A DNA stretch of 12,481 nucleotides. Source: Prevotella sp. Its GTDB lineage: Bacteria > Bacteroidota > Bacteroidia > Bacteroidales > Bacteroidaceae. The stretch lies in assembly GCA_021204605.1 (NCBI GenBank), contig JAJPZD010000067.1, forward strand, positions 1 to 12,481. The letters run 5' to 3'. Shown here one piece after another: positions 1 through 8,378 of the stretch (its first letter is position 1; each line of letters begins with the position of its first letter). The translations under genes and the position numbers were made by a program. The notes beneath the pieces were generated by a model. The model did not search any database. It was given only the letters and a program-made list of their open reading frames with translations, and was not told the origin of the DNA.

Positions 1-101
1 AACTCATTGAATACCATTATATTATAATTGAAAAATATCATTTAAAATCAAAGAAATGAAAGAAAAAAAAGATTTTATACACCTCTACAATATATTTTGA
101 A

Positions 102-129
102 CGACAGTTGCAAAAAAATGCAACTGTCG
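102..129 (-). terminator. Hairpin behind the RhuM gene, possible terminator
   Basis: A perfect 11-bp stem (102-112 pairing with 119-129) closes a six-base loop of A on the plus strand, which is U in a minus-strand transcript. It begins 15 bases beyond the stop codon of the RhuM gene, so transcription termination of that gene is the simplest reading. The bases following the stem on the minus strand are not a clean U-tract, so it is not a textbook intrinsic terminator. It could also be an mRNA-stabilising hairpin or serve a gene beyond the left edge. The rest of 1-144 is AT-rich and shows nothing else. Confidence 0.5.
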
Positions 130-144
130 CAATAATTGTAATTT

Positions 145-1167
145 TTATTTATCGGTATTTTCTTCAAGTTTTTTTAATCTTTTATCAAAGTCAGAATCAA
201 TTTTTTGAGTCTTATTGAAAATGTCATATTCTCTTTCTGCTTTCAACTTTGCCTGAACAGCAGATACATGTCCCTTGTTCGGAAGAATATTAAAACGTCT
301 GAAACTAAGAAAGGCATTAACACTATTGGAAAACTCAGACATCGTGAACGTATTTTCATTTTCAATCAAATCCTCTATATAGTCAAAGAAACCAGAAACA
401 GCACGCTCTAATCTTCTTATGTCAGATTCTTGCAGATAATTCTTTGCTATTGAAACATCAGACTTTAATATACGTCCGTCAGGAGAATTTTTCCATGTAG
501 TAAGTCCCATGTGCTCTTTTGTATGGTCAGCTTTTGTATATATAATCTCTGCAGCAGTTTGACCTGTTATAGCATAATGGAAACGATTTTGAATCATTGC
601 GTAAAAATCATGCGTCGTTTTGGAATCTTTATCATAATCAGTACTACACTCTGCATATATATCCGTAATTTGTTGCCAGATACGGCGTTCACTTGCACGA
701 ATGGAACGAACACGCTCAAGTAATTCTCTGAAATAGTCCTTGCCAAAAACAGTATTTCCTTGCTTAAGGCGATCGTCATCAATAACAAATCCTTTGCGTA
801 TAAATTCTTTTAAAATATTTGTAGCCCACTGACGAAAACGTGTAGCTTTAAAAGATGAAACCCGATATCCAACAGCAATAATCATGTCAAGATTATAAAA
901 AGATACATCACGAGTTATTTTTCTTGTACCTTCAATTTGAACCTGTGAAATTTTTTCACAGGTTGACTTCCCCTCTAATTCTTTAGAGTTATATATATTA
1001 CTAATATGATGTACAATATTTGTCCTATCCACACCAAATAATTGAGCCATAGCTTTTTGGGTACACCAAATATCCTCGTCTTTTACCACAACTTGTACTT
1101 TTCCATCCTCATTAGGTAGGTTGTATAGTAAAAATTGTATCTCGTTTCCAATATTTCTTTCTCTCAT
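145..1167 (-). CDS. RhuM family (virulence RhuM) protein
   Basis: A 340-residue protein that I recognise as a RhuM family member (Virulence_RhuM). The family is named after a gene on a Salmonella pathogenicity island and its biochemical function is not established. Visible parts: an N-terminal helix-turn-helix-like stretch (residues 35-60, with TQKAMAQLFGVDRTNIVHHI); a segment with the motif GYRVSSFKATRFRQWAT (100-116), typical of RhuM and reminiscent of the Bro-N/KilA-N type of phage-derived DNA-binding proteins; and a charged, probably coiled C-terminus (about 300-340). The length is normal for the family and the gene looks intact, starting at ATG. It is visibly more AT-rich than the operon beside it, which suggests horizontal acquisition. 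It starts 47 bp beyond the mutL stop on the same strand. I found no clear TAnnTTTG promoter in that gap, so it may have a weak promoter of its own or depend on readthrough. RhuM genes are often seen among restriction-modification or other mobile genes; any partner would lie outside the left edge. Confidence 0.88.
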   Translation of the reverse strand: MRERNIGNEIQFLLYNLPNEDGKVQVVVKDEDIWCTQKAMAQLFGVDRTNIVHHISNIYNSKELEGKSTCEKISQVQIEGTRKITRDVSFYNLDMIIAVGYRVSSFKATRFRQWATNILKEFIRKGFVIDDDRLKQGNTVFGKDYFRELLERVRSIRASERRIWQQITDIYAECSTDYDKDSKTTHDFYAMIQNRFHYAITGQTAAEIIYTKADHTKEHMGLTTWKNSPDGRILKSDVSIAKNYLQESDIRRLERAVSGFFDYIEDLIENENTFTMSEFSNSVNAFLSFRRFNILPNKGHVSAVQAKLKAEREYDIFNKTQKIDSDFDKRLKKLEENTDK

Positions 1168-1214
1168 AATTTCAATCCATTCTTTATAATCACACTATCT
1201 CAAAATACTTAAAC

Positions 1215-3068
1215 TCAATGGAACAGCCTCTCAATATCCTGCTGTTTCAGGATGCAAATTATTGACTTGCCGTCGGGGGTATAATTCACGTTGGAACAGG
1301 CGAACAACTTGTTGACGATGCTTTCCATTTCCTCGTTTGACAGCACCTGACCGTATGGGATGGCGGCACTGCGGGCAAGTTGCAGGGCTATGGAGCTGTT
1401 TATACCATTGCTTATTGTGGATGTCTGCTCCACAAACTCATCCAATATATTCTTCAATAGCTTGATAATATCCACGTCATCGAGACCTACAGGAATGGCA
1501 TTTATGGAATAACTGGTGCCACCCATTGAGGTCAGTTCAAAACCTAAACTTTCCAATTCAGGCAACAGCTTTCTCAGCGCCACACACTCGGAGGTCGAAA
1601 ACTGTATCATCTCCGGAAACAGCATCTGCTGCGAACTGCTGTTCTTCCCGCTCATCTGGTCTATGTATTTCTCATAAAAAATACGCACGTTGGCACGATA
1701 CTGGTCGATTATCATCAACCCTGACTTCACTGCCGTCATAATATACCTGCCCTTGTACTGGTAGTGTAAAGGTGACTTCTCAACTACACCCGGCTGCGAC
1801 CCTGCGACATCATCGCCTGTATTGAACAGCGTATCATGGCCATTCTGGGAAATCCACCCTGCATTGCCTCCCTGTTTATCAATACTGCCGTAAAGGTGTT
1901 CCCAAGATTCAATATTCGAGGTATGCGCGGGATTTACATGCGACGGTTTTGAACAATCGCGGAATGGATTATACTGCGGGTCAAAATCAATCTTAGGCAT
2001 TGAGGTTCCCTTTTTGGAAGGGTCAAAAACAGGAATATCCGGCTTGCCCTCCGTATCGAAGTCAATGGCTGACACGTCGTTGAACCGCCCTATGGAGTCT
2101 TTTATAGCAGCAAGAAGTATCTGCCATACTATCTGCTCGTTCTCAAACTTAATCTCTGTCTTTGTAGGATGGATGTTTACGTCAATATCCCCGGCATTGA
2201 CATCAAAATATATAAAATACGGAACCTGCTCGCCGGAAGGGATAAGACGCTCGAATGCAGTAACGACAGCCTTGTGGAAATATGCATGCTTCATATACCT
2301 CCCGTTCACGAAAAAAAACTGCTGGGCACATTTCTTGCGGGAGGACTCTGGCTTACCCACGAAGCCCGTAATCTTGCAGACAGTAGTCTCCACGTCAACC
2401 GGCAAGATGTCTTGATTCAGTTTCTTGCCCATCACATCCACGATACGCTGCCTAAGACTTCCTTTCTTCAAGTTAAACAATTCCACACCATTGCTATGAA
2501 ATGTGAAATTGATGTCTGGATACACTAAGGCGATACGTTCAAAAGCCGTCAGGATATTATTCAGCTCCGTGGTGTTCGACTTCAGAAACTTGCGCCTTGC
2601 GGGGACATTGTAGAAAATATTCTCCACCGAGAAATTGCTCCCCACCGAACACGAGACTAATTCCTGACCCGTAACCTTTGAACCAGAGATAGAGATATGA
2701 GTGCCTAATTCGCTCTCCCTCGTCCGCGTATTCAACTCCACCTGTGCCACGGCTGCTATCGAGGCGAGAGCCTCACCACGGAAGCCCATAGTATGGAGAG
2801 CAAACAGATCCTCCGCCTTTCGTATCTTCGAAGTGGCATGCCGCTCGAAAGACAGACGCGCATCGGTCTCCGACATACCCTTGCCATCGTCAATAACCTG
2901 TATCGAGGTGCGCCCGGCATCAACTACAAGAACGTTGATAGTCCCCGCCCCGGCATCAACGGCGTTCTCCACGAGCTCCTTGATGACAGAGGCAGGACGC
3001 TGTATCACCTCACCGGCGGCAATCTGGTTGGCGACAGAATCAGGCAACAGTTGTATTATATCACTCAT
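1215..3068 (-). CDS. mutL: DNA mismatch repair protein MutL
   Basis: A 617-residue MutL, the ATPase that links mismatch recognition by MutS to downstream strand removal. The N-terminal GHKL ATPase domain (about 1-330) carries the expected motifs: ELVENAVDAG (31-40, with the Mg-binding Glu/Asn), DDGKGM (60-65), ATSKI (78-82) and TMGFRGEAL (93-101), plus the NIHPTK motif (298-303) with the ATP-contacting Lys. A poorly conserved linker (about 330-430) leads to the C-terminal dimerisation domain (about 432-617). In that domain the usual endonuclease motif DQHA(x)2E(x)4E is replaced by DQYRANVRIFYE (455-466), with Val where the first Glu belongs. The CPHGRP-like zinc motif near the end is replaced by TPDGKS. 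The start ATG is followed directly by the typical MutL N-terminus. It lies 15 bp behind the small membrane protein gene and is probably the last gene of the guaB operon. Confidence 0.97.
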   Translation of the reverse strand: MSDIIQLLPDSVANQIAAGEVIQRPASVIKELVENAVDAGAGTINVLVVDAGRTSIQVIDDGKGMSETDARLSFERHATSKIRKAEDLFALHTMGFRGEALASIAAVAQVELNTRTRESELGTHISISGSKVTGQELVSCSVGSNFSVENIFYNVPARRKFLKSNTTELNNILTAFERIALVYPDINFTFHSNGVELFNLKKGSLRQRIVDVMGKKLNQDILPVDVETTVCKITGFVGKPESSRKKCAQQFFFVNGRYMKHAYFHKAVVTAFERLIPSGEQVPYFIYFDVNAGDIDVNIHPTKTEIKFENEQIVWQILLAAIKDSIGRFNDVSAIDFDTEGKPDIPVFDPSKKGTSMPKIDFDPQYNPFRDCSKPSHVNPAHTSNIESWEHLYGSIDKQGGNAGWISQNGHDTLFNTGDDVAGSQPGVVEKSPLHYQYKGRYIMTAVKSGLMIIDQYRANVRIFYEKYIDQMSGKNSSSQQMLFPEMIQFSTSECVALRKLLPELESLGFELTSMGGTSYSINAIPVGLDDVDIIKLLKNILDEFVEQTSTISNGINSSIALQLARSAAIPYGQVLSNEEMESIVNKLFACSNVNYTPDGKSIICILKQQDIERLFH

Positions 3069-3083
3069 CTCTCTCTCTCAAAA

Positions 3084-3383
3084 TCATATACAAAGTAAAA
3101 TTCTCCACACAGCGACAAGCAAGAGGATGAGCACCACAAGGACACCGAAACTAAGAACCACCCCACTACCCAACCGACGCGCGTTGTGCCTTTTGGCATA
3201 TTTGGTGGCATTCAGAAACCTGCCCCTTAGACGCGCTCCATCATAATGGGCATGGGTTTCTTCACTCTCGCCAAGCTCTCCCTTAGCCCTGCGCTCTATC
3301 TCCTTCAACCTATCCTTACGCTCATCCACAAACATATAGTCATGGTGAAAACGGCGGGGCTTCTGCTGACCGAAAAAACTCAT
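3084..3383 (-). CDS. Small single-pass membrane protein, function unknown
   Basis: A 99-residue protein I cannot assign to a named family. Residues 1-72 are hydrophilic and strongly basic with many Arg, Lys and His (for example RRFHHDYMFVDERKDRLKEI at 10-29). Residues 73-98 form one hydrophobic membrane segment at the extreme C-terminus. There is no signal peptide, so a tail-anchored inner-membrane protein with a cytoplasmic N-terminus is the likely topology. The start ATG overlaps the stop of the OstA-like gene as ATGA (3383-3380), which supports the start and translational coupling. It sits between an envelope biogenesis gene and mutL. A role with the OstA-like protein is guesswork from position only. 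Confidence 0.8.
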   Translation of the reverse strand: MSFFGQQKPRRFHHDYMFVDERKDRLKEIERRAKGELGESEETHAHYDGARLRGRFLNATKYAKRHNARRLGSGVVLSFGVLVVLILLLVAVWRILLCI

Positions 3384-5365
3384 TCCTCCTCCTGCTGATC
3401 TTCAGTATCAATAGAATTATCGTTCCCCACAACAGTGGAATCCGTTCCATCCACATCTTGAACATCATCACTTTGGGTGTCTATGATGCCTTCACTCTGA
3501 GCTTCTATGATACCTTCACTTTGGGTGTCTGAGGCATCATCTCCTTCAATTAATGAGGCATTGTCGCCTTCAGCCACTGTGGGATTTCCTTCTTGCGCTT
3601 CAGAAGTATCCCCCTCATCATTTACAAGAGGCTGCTCTCCATCGGCCTCCGTTGACTGTGCCTTGAGCTCCTTTATCAGGGCATCCTCGTCAGTGCCCGT
3701 TACAACCCCACTGGAACTGATATATTGCAGTGGGGCGGAGTGGCGCTGTATGTTCTTCAATTCCGTACCGCTCTTCTTGCCGCGCCAGTGGAAAATATCC
3801 GCCATGTCAACAGGGCGCACATAGTCGAACCATGCGAACGAGGGGAGCTTAGCCTTTTCCGGAGGCACCTGCGTGACCGGGTACATGGTACCCACATTCT
3901 TGCTCGCCCATATCTTCTGAAGCTGTCTGTCCTCCATGTACATCTTCATGGTATCAGTCTCGATATACACCATGTTGACATACGAGCTGTCTTTGTCCTC
4001 CTCGATATAATAGACGGCAATGACATTACCGATAGCATCTGTACGGTGTATCTCACCGCCCTCAAAATAGCCGAACATATCACGCGACGAGACCTGGTTG
4101 AAATAGCCGGTCCTGGGTATCTGCTCCACAGAGAGTGCCTGGTTTATGACATGGGCATGGTCGATAGTGGAATCCTTCATATACACCTCGATAATCTCAC
4201 CAAGCAGTTGACGGTTGTCGCTCCACGTAATCGGGTCCTTATACATCGTCATGCACGAGTCCTTGGAGTTATACACGAGTGAGTCGCACACAGCCTGCAC
4301 GTCTGTACGATATGCCCTCACCTTGTTGTAGCAATGCACCTTGCGGAACACCGAGTCGGTATTCATGTTGAACGTATAGACCTTCATCGTGTCTGAATGT
4401 ACATAAAGCGTATCTCCTTGCGAGAACTCCCTCATCACCGCACTGTCAGTAGCAAGGGCCGCACCGTTCATCTCGTTGTACCATAGATACTCGCTGTTCA
4501 ACTGGTTTTTGTTCTCCATGTCTATATACACCACATTATGGAAGCCCTCACTGATGCCGGTAGTCTCATCGTAGAAAAGGCTGTCCCCAGTGATTGTCTT
4601 TCCATTGTTCTCTATGGTGGAACGCCGGTAAAGTCTTGCCCTGTCGTTGTCGGTATCGTAGAAGCCATCGATGGTATGGATGATGTTGTCGTCGGACACT
4701 ATTTCCGAAGGACCTGTAACATGAGCCACCGAAGTGTTGGTGTCATAATACAGGGTATCGGTATTCATCACATACTTAGGATTTTTCAAGTTCACGTCAT
4801 AGTAGAACACCGACTGGCGCGTCTCGGTATCATACTCGCCCCAGTCGGACACTAATACGTTGTCCTTGTCGATCATCTTGCCACCCTCGAAGAAATAGCC
4901 AATACCATACAGGCGGTCGTAGTTAAGGCTGTCGGTATAGAGTTTTGTCTGCCTATGTGTGAGTATAACGTTATATCGCGACTCCGCCATCTGCTCGTTG
5001 CCGTCGTAATAAGCATAGTCGCTGAACAAAGAGAGAGTATCACCTTGATACATCTTCACATTACTGAAAGCACGGAGGGAGTTCGACTCCTGATAGAAAT
5101 ACGCACTATCGCACAACAGGCGTGCCCCCTTGTGCTTGAACTCCACATTGCCGTTAAGCACCTGTGCCGTAGGATTCTTGCCATACTGGTCGTATCTCAG
5201 GCGGTCGGCATGCACAAGATAGATGCGCTCATCGGTCTTGGGACGCTCCTTCTTCTTTGTTACGTGCGACTGTCCCAACACGCTAAGTCCAAACAGGCAT
5301 AAGATAACCGAAAAAAGTACCTTATGCCCGCAGAGTGATAATTTATACCTTTTCTCCTTAGTCAT
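3380..5365 (-). CDS. OstA/LptA-like envelope protein with acidic tail
   Basis: A 661-residue exported protein of the Bacteroidetes OstA-like type, related to the LptA/LptD N-terminal OstA fold. In Gram-negatives that fold forms the periplasmic bridge carrying lipopolysaccharide to the outer membrane. Residues 1-32 are a basic N-terminus and hydrophobic core ending near LGQS, consistent with a signal peptide. The body (about 40-540) is a long succession of beta-strand-like repeats rich in Tyr, Asp and Thr, such as DSLYYD/DTLYYD and GDSLFYDETTG, as expected for an elongated beta-jellyroll. The final 90 residues are low-complexity, hold about 30 Asp/Glu and have no Lys, Arg or His. I chose ATG at 5365, because it overlaps the isomerase stop as ATGA; the longer reading would need a TTG start at 5374. 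Its stop overlaps the next ATG in the same way. The neighbouring SurA-like genes fit a role in outer-membrane assembly. The exact substrate is not shown by the sequence. Confidence 0.88.
   Translation of the reverse strand: MTKEKRYKLSLCGHKVLFSVILCLFGLSVLGQSHVTKKKERPKTDERIYLVHADRLRYDQYGKNPTAQVLNGNVEFKHKGARLLCDSAYFYQESNSLRAFSNVKMYQGDTLSLFSDYAYYDGNEQMAESRYNVILTHRQTKLYTDSLNYDRLYGIGYFFEGGKMIDKDNVLVSDWGEYDTETRQSVFYYDVNLKNPKYVMNTDTLYYDTNTSVAHVTGPSEIVSDDNIIHTIDGFYDTDNDRARLYRRSTIENNGKTITGDSLFYDETTGISEGFHNVVYIDMENKNQLNSEYLWYNEMNGAALATDSAVMREFSQGDTLYVHSDTMKVYTFNMNTDSVFRKVHCYNKVRAYRTDVQAVCDSLVYNSKDSCMTMYKDPITWSDNRQLLGEIIEVYMKDSTIDHAHVINQALSVEQIPRTGYFNQVSSRDMFGYFEGGEIHRTDAIGNVIAVYYIEEDKDSSYVNMVYIETDTMKMYMEDRQLQKIWASKNVGTMYPVTQVPPEKAKLPSFAWFDYVRPVDMADIFHWRGKKSGTELKNIQRHSAPLQYISSSGVVTGTDEDALIKELKAQSTEADGEQPLVNDEGDTSEAQEGNPTVAEGDNASLIEGDDASDTQSEGIIEAQSEGIIDTQSDDVQDVDGTDSTVVGNDNSIDTEDQQEEE
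3471..3542. repeat. Three 24-bp tandem repeats within the OstA-like tail
   Basis: Three imperfect 24-bp units (3471-3494, 3495-3518, 3519-3542) lie in the region encoding the acidic C-terminal tail. The first two encode the eight-residue units SEGIIDTQ and SEGIIEAQ. The third is more diverged (about SDTQ). The unit length keeps the frame, so copy number can vary without breaking the protein. Confidence 0.8.
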
Positions 5366-6912
5366 CTGACCCAACCCTCGTACTCGTAATCACAATCCCT
5401 ATACCGGTCGCTGATCTTCACGTATGTATTCTTGATTTTCTTCTGTATCCAATCCCTGATAAACTCATCCTTGCGCTTGGCAAGCACTATGTCTTTCATC
5501 GTCTGGAAATCCTCCGTTATCGTGGCACGGTGGGTCTCCACGCGGCTTTTCAGCTTCACCAATACACATTGCAGCTTGCCGTTAGCCTCACTGATCATCT
5601 GAAACGGCGCCGACACCTCGCCCACCTGCAACGTATCCACTGTCTTGGCTATTTCCGCAGGCAACTCACGCAACTGAAACTTGCTCGTGCGCCCCATCTC
5701 GGTGAAATTGGACATCAGACCGTTGTTGTTGCGCGTATCCTTGTCGTCAGAGACAACAGAGGCCGCCTGTTCAAAAGTGAATTTCTCCGCCCTGATGTCT
5801 GTGGCGAGGGTATCAAGGTTTGCCAATGCCGTATTTATAGCCTCTTGTGATACCACGGGCTTACGCAGGATATGCCGCACCTTGATCTTGTCTCCACGCT
5901 TGTCTATCAACTGGATGATATGATAGCCGAATTCAGTCTCTACGATTTTGGAGATCTTCTTCGGGTCAGTAAGGTTGAACGCCACGGTCGCAAAAGCAGG
6001 GTCAAGGATGCCACGCCCCACGTAATCCTCAAACTCTCCGCCCTGACGCGCTGTACCCGGGTCTTCAGAATACAGTCTCGCCAACGTTGCGAAAGATGTC
6101 TCGCCTCTCGTAACACGGTCGGTGTAGTCGCGCAGCTCGTCTTTCACCCTGTCGATCTCCTCCTGCTCCACACGGGGATAGCGCACTATTATCTCCACCT
6201 CTACCTCTGTAGGGACAATGGGAATACTGTCTTCGGGAAGGTCATTGAAATACTTACGCACATCAGCAGGAGACACTGTGATATCCTCTACAAGGTTTTC
6301 CTTTTCCTTGTCTATCATCAGACGGTTGCGGAAATCGTCGTGCAACTGCAGGCGCATCTCCGTGATCGACATCCTCTTGTATTCCTCAAGTTTCTCCCTG
6401 TTGCCATCAACCATCTGCAGCCAATAGTTGATCTGACGCTCCACACTCTGCGCCACCTCCGACTCGCTGACCTCCACACTGTCGATTTCCGCCTGGTGAA
6501 GGAACAGTTTCTGAATGGCAAGCTGCTCTGGTATCACACAGTCGGGATTGCCGTCCCATTTAGTACCGTCCAACTCCCCCTGCAGGCGTGTGGACTCAAC
6601 ATCCGACATAAGGATAGGAGCGTCGCCGACCACCCATATCACCTCGTCGATGATGCTCGCAAGGTTCACCTCCTCCTCTGCAGTGTCTGTTGCGGCAGTG
6701 TCGGTCTTTGCCACAACACTATCAGCAGCCACGCCGACAGTGTCAATGACCGCTATGTCTTGCGCAGGCGACATGGCAGTATCATTGGCAGCCACCTGCA
6801 CGGTATCTTGCCCTGCTCTCTGCCCTTCGTCTGTCAAGTAGCGTGCACTCATATTGGCGAAGAACAGCGATGAGACTGCGAGCCACAACAATATCCTTCC
6901 AGAGTGTCTCAT
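5362..6912 (-). CDS. SurA-like peptidyl-prolyl isomerase/chaperone, two parvulin domains
   Basis: A 516-residue exported protein of the SurA type, which chaperones unfolded outer-membrane proteins across the periplasm. Residues 1-23 look like a signal peptide. Residues 30-80 are a low-complexity Ala/Asp/Thr/Val linker. Residues 85-220 are a helical SurA-N-like chaperone region. Two parvulin-like domains follow: about 236-338 (with YSEDPGTARQGGEF and FGYHIIQL) and about 342-455 (with KVRHILRKP). Each domain has lost a different signature His. Domain 1 has EIIVRYP where the first His is usual, and domain 2 lacks the closing GYHII motif. Catalysis may therefore be weak or absent and a chaperone role is more likely. 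The gene begins 5 bp after the other isomerase gene and ends in an ATGA overlap with the OstA-like gene. Calling it surA itself would overstate the match. Confidence 0.9.
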   Translation of the reverse strand: MRHSGRILLWLAVSSLFFANMSARYLTDEGQRAGQDTVQVAANDTAMSPAQDIAVIDTVGVAADSVVAKTDTAATDTAEEEVNLASIIDEVIWVVGDAPILMSDVESTRLQGELDGTKWDGNPDCVIPEQLAIQKLFLHQAEIDSVEVSESEVAQSVERQINYWLQMVDGNREKLEEYKRMSITEMRLQLHDDFRNRLMIDKEKENLVEDITVSPADVRKYFNDLPEDSIPIVPTEVEVEIIVRYPRVEQEEIDRVKDELRDYTDRVTRGETSFATLARLYSEDPGTARQGGEFEDYVGRGILDPAFATVAFNLTDPKKISKIVETEFGYHIIQLIDKRGDKIKVRHILRKPVVSQEAINTALANLDTLATDIRAEKFTFEQAASVVSDDKDTRNNNGLMSNFTEMGRTSKFQLRELPAEIAKTVDTLQVGEVSAPFQMISEANGKLQCVLVKLKSRVETHRATITEDFQTMKDIVLAKRKDEFIRDWIQKKIKNTYVKISDRYRDCDYEYEGWVR

Positions 6913-6917
6913 TCCTG

Positions 6918-8342
6918 TCAGTGGTTATTTACCGTTTTCAGTACCTCATAGTCAACCTCAAAAGGATATTTCTCTCGCAGTTCGGCAACCCACTGTTTCT
7001 CAAGCATATCCTGATAGTCTGCCGTTACAAGTCCGCGCACGTCCTCATAGCTGTCGGGCTTCTTCAAGAGCTTGCCATATACAGCGTCAATAGGGAAGTC
7101 CTTCACTGCCGTAACGGTAGTATCCTTCTTGAACACCATTTTGTCGATGAAAGCATTGTCGCCCGCCTTGAATACGCCTTTCTCCACACGTATCCTAAGC
7201 ACGGAGTCGCTGTTGAACGTGGTGCGCAACTTATCCGCCCACTTGTCAAAAGCAAGTTTCTTCACACAGTCTTTCACTGCCTTCACATCTTCATTCTGCT
7301 TAACGTGATACACCATACCCTTGTAGCGTGGTGTGTCCCAAGCATATTTATTCTTGTTCTTGGAGAAATACATCTCAAGGCCTGCCTCATCCTTTGCCGC
7401 CTTGTCCCATACCTCGCGGTTGCTGATCTCATACAGCAGCAGGCCATCATGATACTCACGGACAAGATTTCTCAGCTCCGGATTATCAGCAGAGAGCTCC
7501 TCTGTCTTGTTGGCGAGGATATCCTCCTTAGTCAGTTCTCCACCCGACTGTTCCACCAACTCCGCCAATTTCTTGTCTATTATCTGCTCACGAATGCCAC
7601 GGGCATCGATGAAACGCAGAATGTCGTTGCGCAGAGTGTCGTAAGGCTCAAAATCCTTGTGACCCTTTAATAATATAATGTGGTAGCCGACAGGCGACTG
7701 CACCGGCTCGCTCATCTCCCCCACCTCAAGGGCGTAGGCAGCATCCTCAAACTCCTTGAGAGTCTGACCGGGCTGTATCCACGGCAGTTCACCACCGTTC
7801 TTCGCCGTACCGGGATCCTCCGACAGTTTCTGTGCCAACTCTGCAAAGTCGGCACCTTCCTTCAAGGCATTATAGATGGAGTCGGCACGCTGATGGGCTA
7901 TCTCAAGCTCCTCTTCCGATGCATCCTGTGAAGCATATACGAGGATATGGGCTGGTTTTATAAGGCCTTTATCGCCGATACGCTCTTTGGTACGGTCATA
8001 AATCTCATGCGCCTCCTTTTCCAAGTCTTCATCGTTCACGAAAGCCGGGCGGACCTGCTGGTCACGGTACATGGCAAATTCCTTTTTAAACGAAGTGAGT
8101 GTGTCAAGCTGCGCATCATTGGCGGCAATGACCTTCAACTTATAGTTGATGAACAAGTCAACATACTCATCGACAGTTTTCTTGTCGATAACATCATCAG
8201 AGTTGTTCTTGTTGTAAGAATACTCAAATTCTGAACGCAGCACGGGAACACCGTTGATCTTCATCAACACCGGATCCTCCTCCTGTGCGTTTGCCACGTC
8301 CGCGCAAAGCAGAGCGGCAATGAAAAGCATTAAAAACTTCAT
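6918..8342 (-). CDS. Exported peptidyl-prolyl isomerase, parvulin type (PpiC/SurA-like)
   Basis: A 474-residue periplasmic peptidyl-prolyl cis-trans isomerase. Residues 1-19 are a signal peptide ending VANA before QEED. Residues 25-125 are a helical SurA/PpiD-like region with the usual early motif (KINGVPVLRSEF). Residues 130-228 are a complete parvulin domain: PAHILV with His132, the SEDPGTAKNGGELPW motif (174-188), a Phe/Leu-rich core (LKEFEDAAYAL) and GYHIILL with His221. Both catalytic-site His residues are present, unlike in the next gene, so this is the likelier active isomerase of the pair. The C-terminal third (about 330-470) resembles a diverged second isomerase-like region (for example YKGMVYHVKQ) but lacks clear motifs. 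The gene starts 36 bp after guaB, in an AT-rich gap without a TAnnTTTG promoter, and ends 5 bp before the SurA-like gene. This points to cotranscription. Confidence 0.92.
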   Translation of the reverse strand: MKFLMLFIAALLCADVANAQEEDPVLMKINGVPVLRSEFEYSYNKNNSDDVIDKKTVDEYVDLFINYKLKVIAANDAQLDTLTSFKKEFAMYRDQQVRPAFVNDEDLEKEAHEIYDRTKERIGDKGLIKPAHILVYASQDASEEELEIAHQRADSIYNALKEGADFAELAQKLSEDPGTAKNGGELPWIQPGQTLKEFEDAAYALEVGEMSEPVQSPVGYHIILLKGHKDFEPYDTLRNDILRFIDARGIREQIIDKKLAELVEQSGGELTKEDILANKTEELSADNPELRNLVREYHDGLLLYEISNREVWDKAAKDEAGLEMYFSKNKNKYAWDTPRYKGMVYHVKQNEDVKAVKDCVKKLAFDKWADKLRTTFNSDSVLRIRVEKGVFKAGDNAFIDKMVFKKDTTVTAVKDFPIDAVYGKLLKKPDSYEDVRGLVTADYQDMLEKQWVAELREKYPFEVDYEVLKTVNNH

Positions 8343-8378
8343 CTTTATATTTTGGTAGTTATATTTCTTTTATATATC

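Noticed and set aside
5366..5374. A TTG start for the OstA-like protein at 5374.
   Set aside because: The ATG at 5365 forms a standard ATGA overlap with the upstream stop and precedes a good signal peptide.
5872..6873. Long plus-strand open frame (333 codons) opposite the SurA-like gene.
   Set aside because: It lies antisense to a clear gene, has no recognisable domain, and its composition looks like a reverse-complement shadow.
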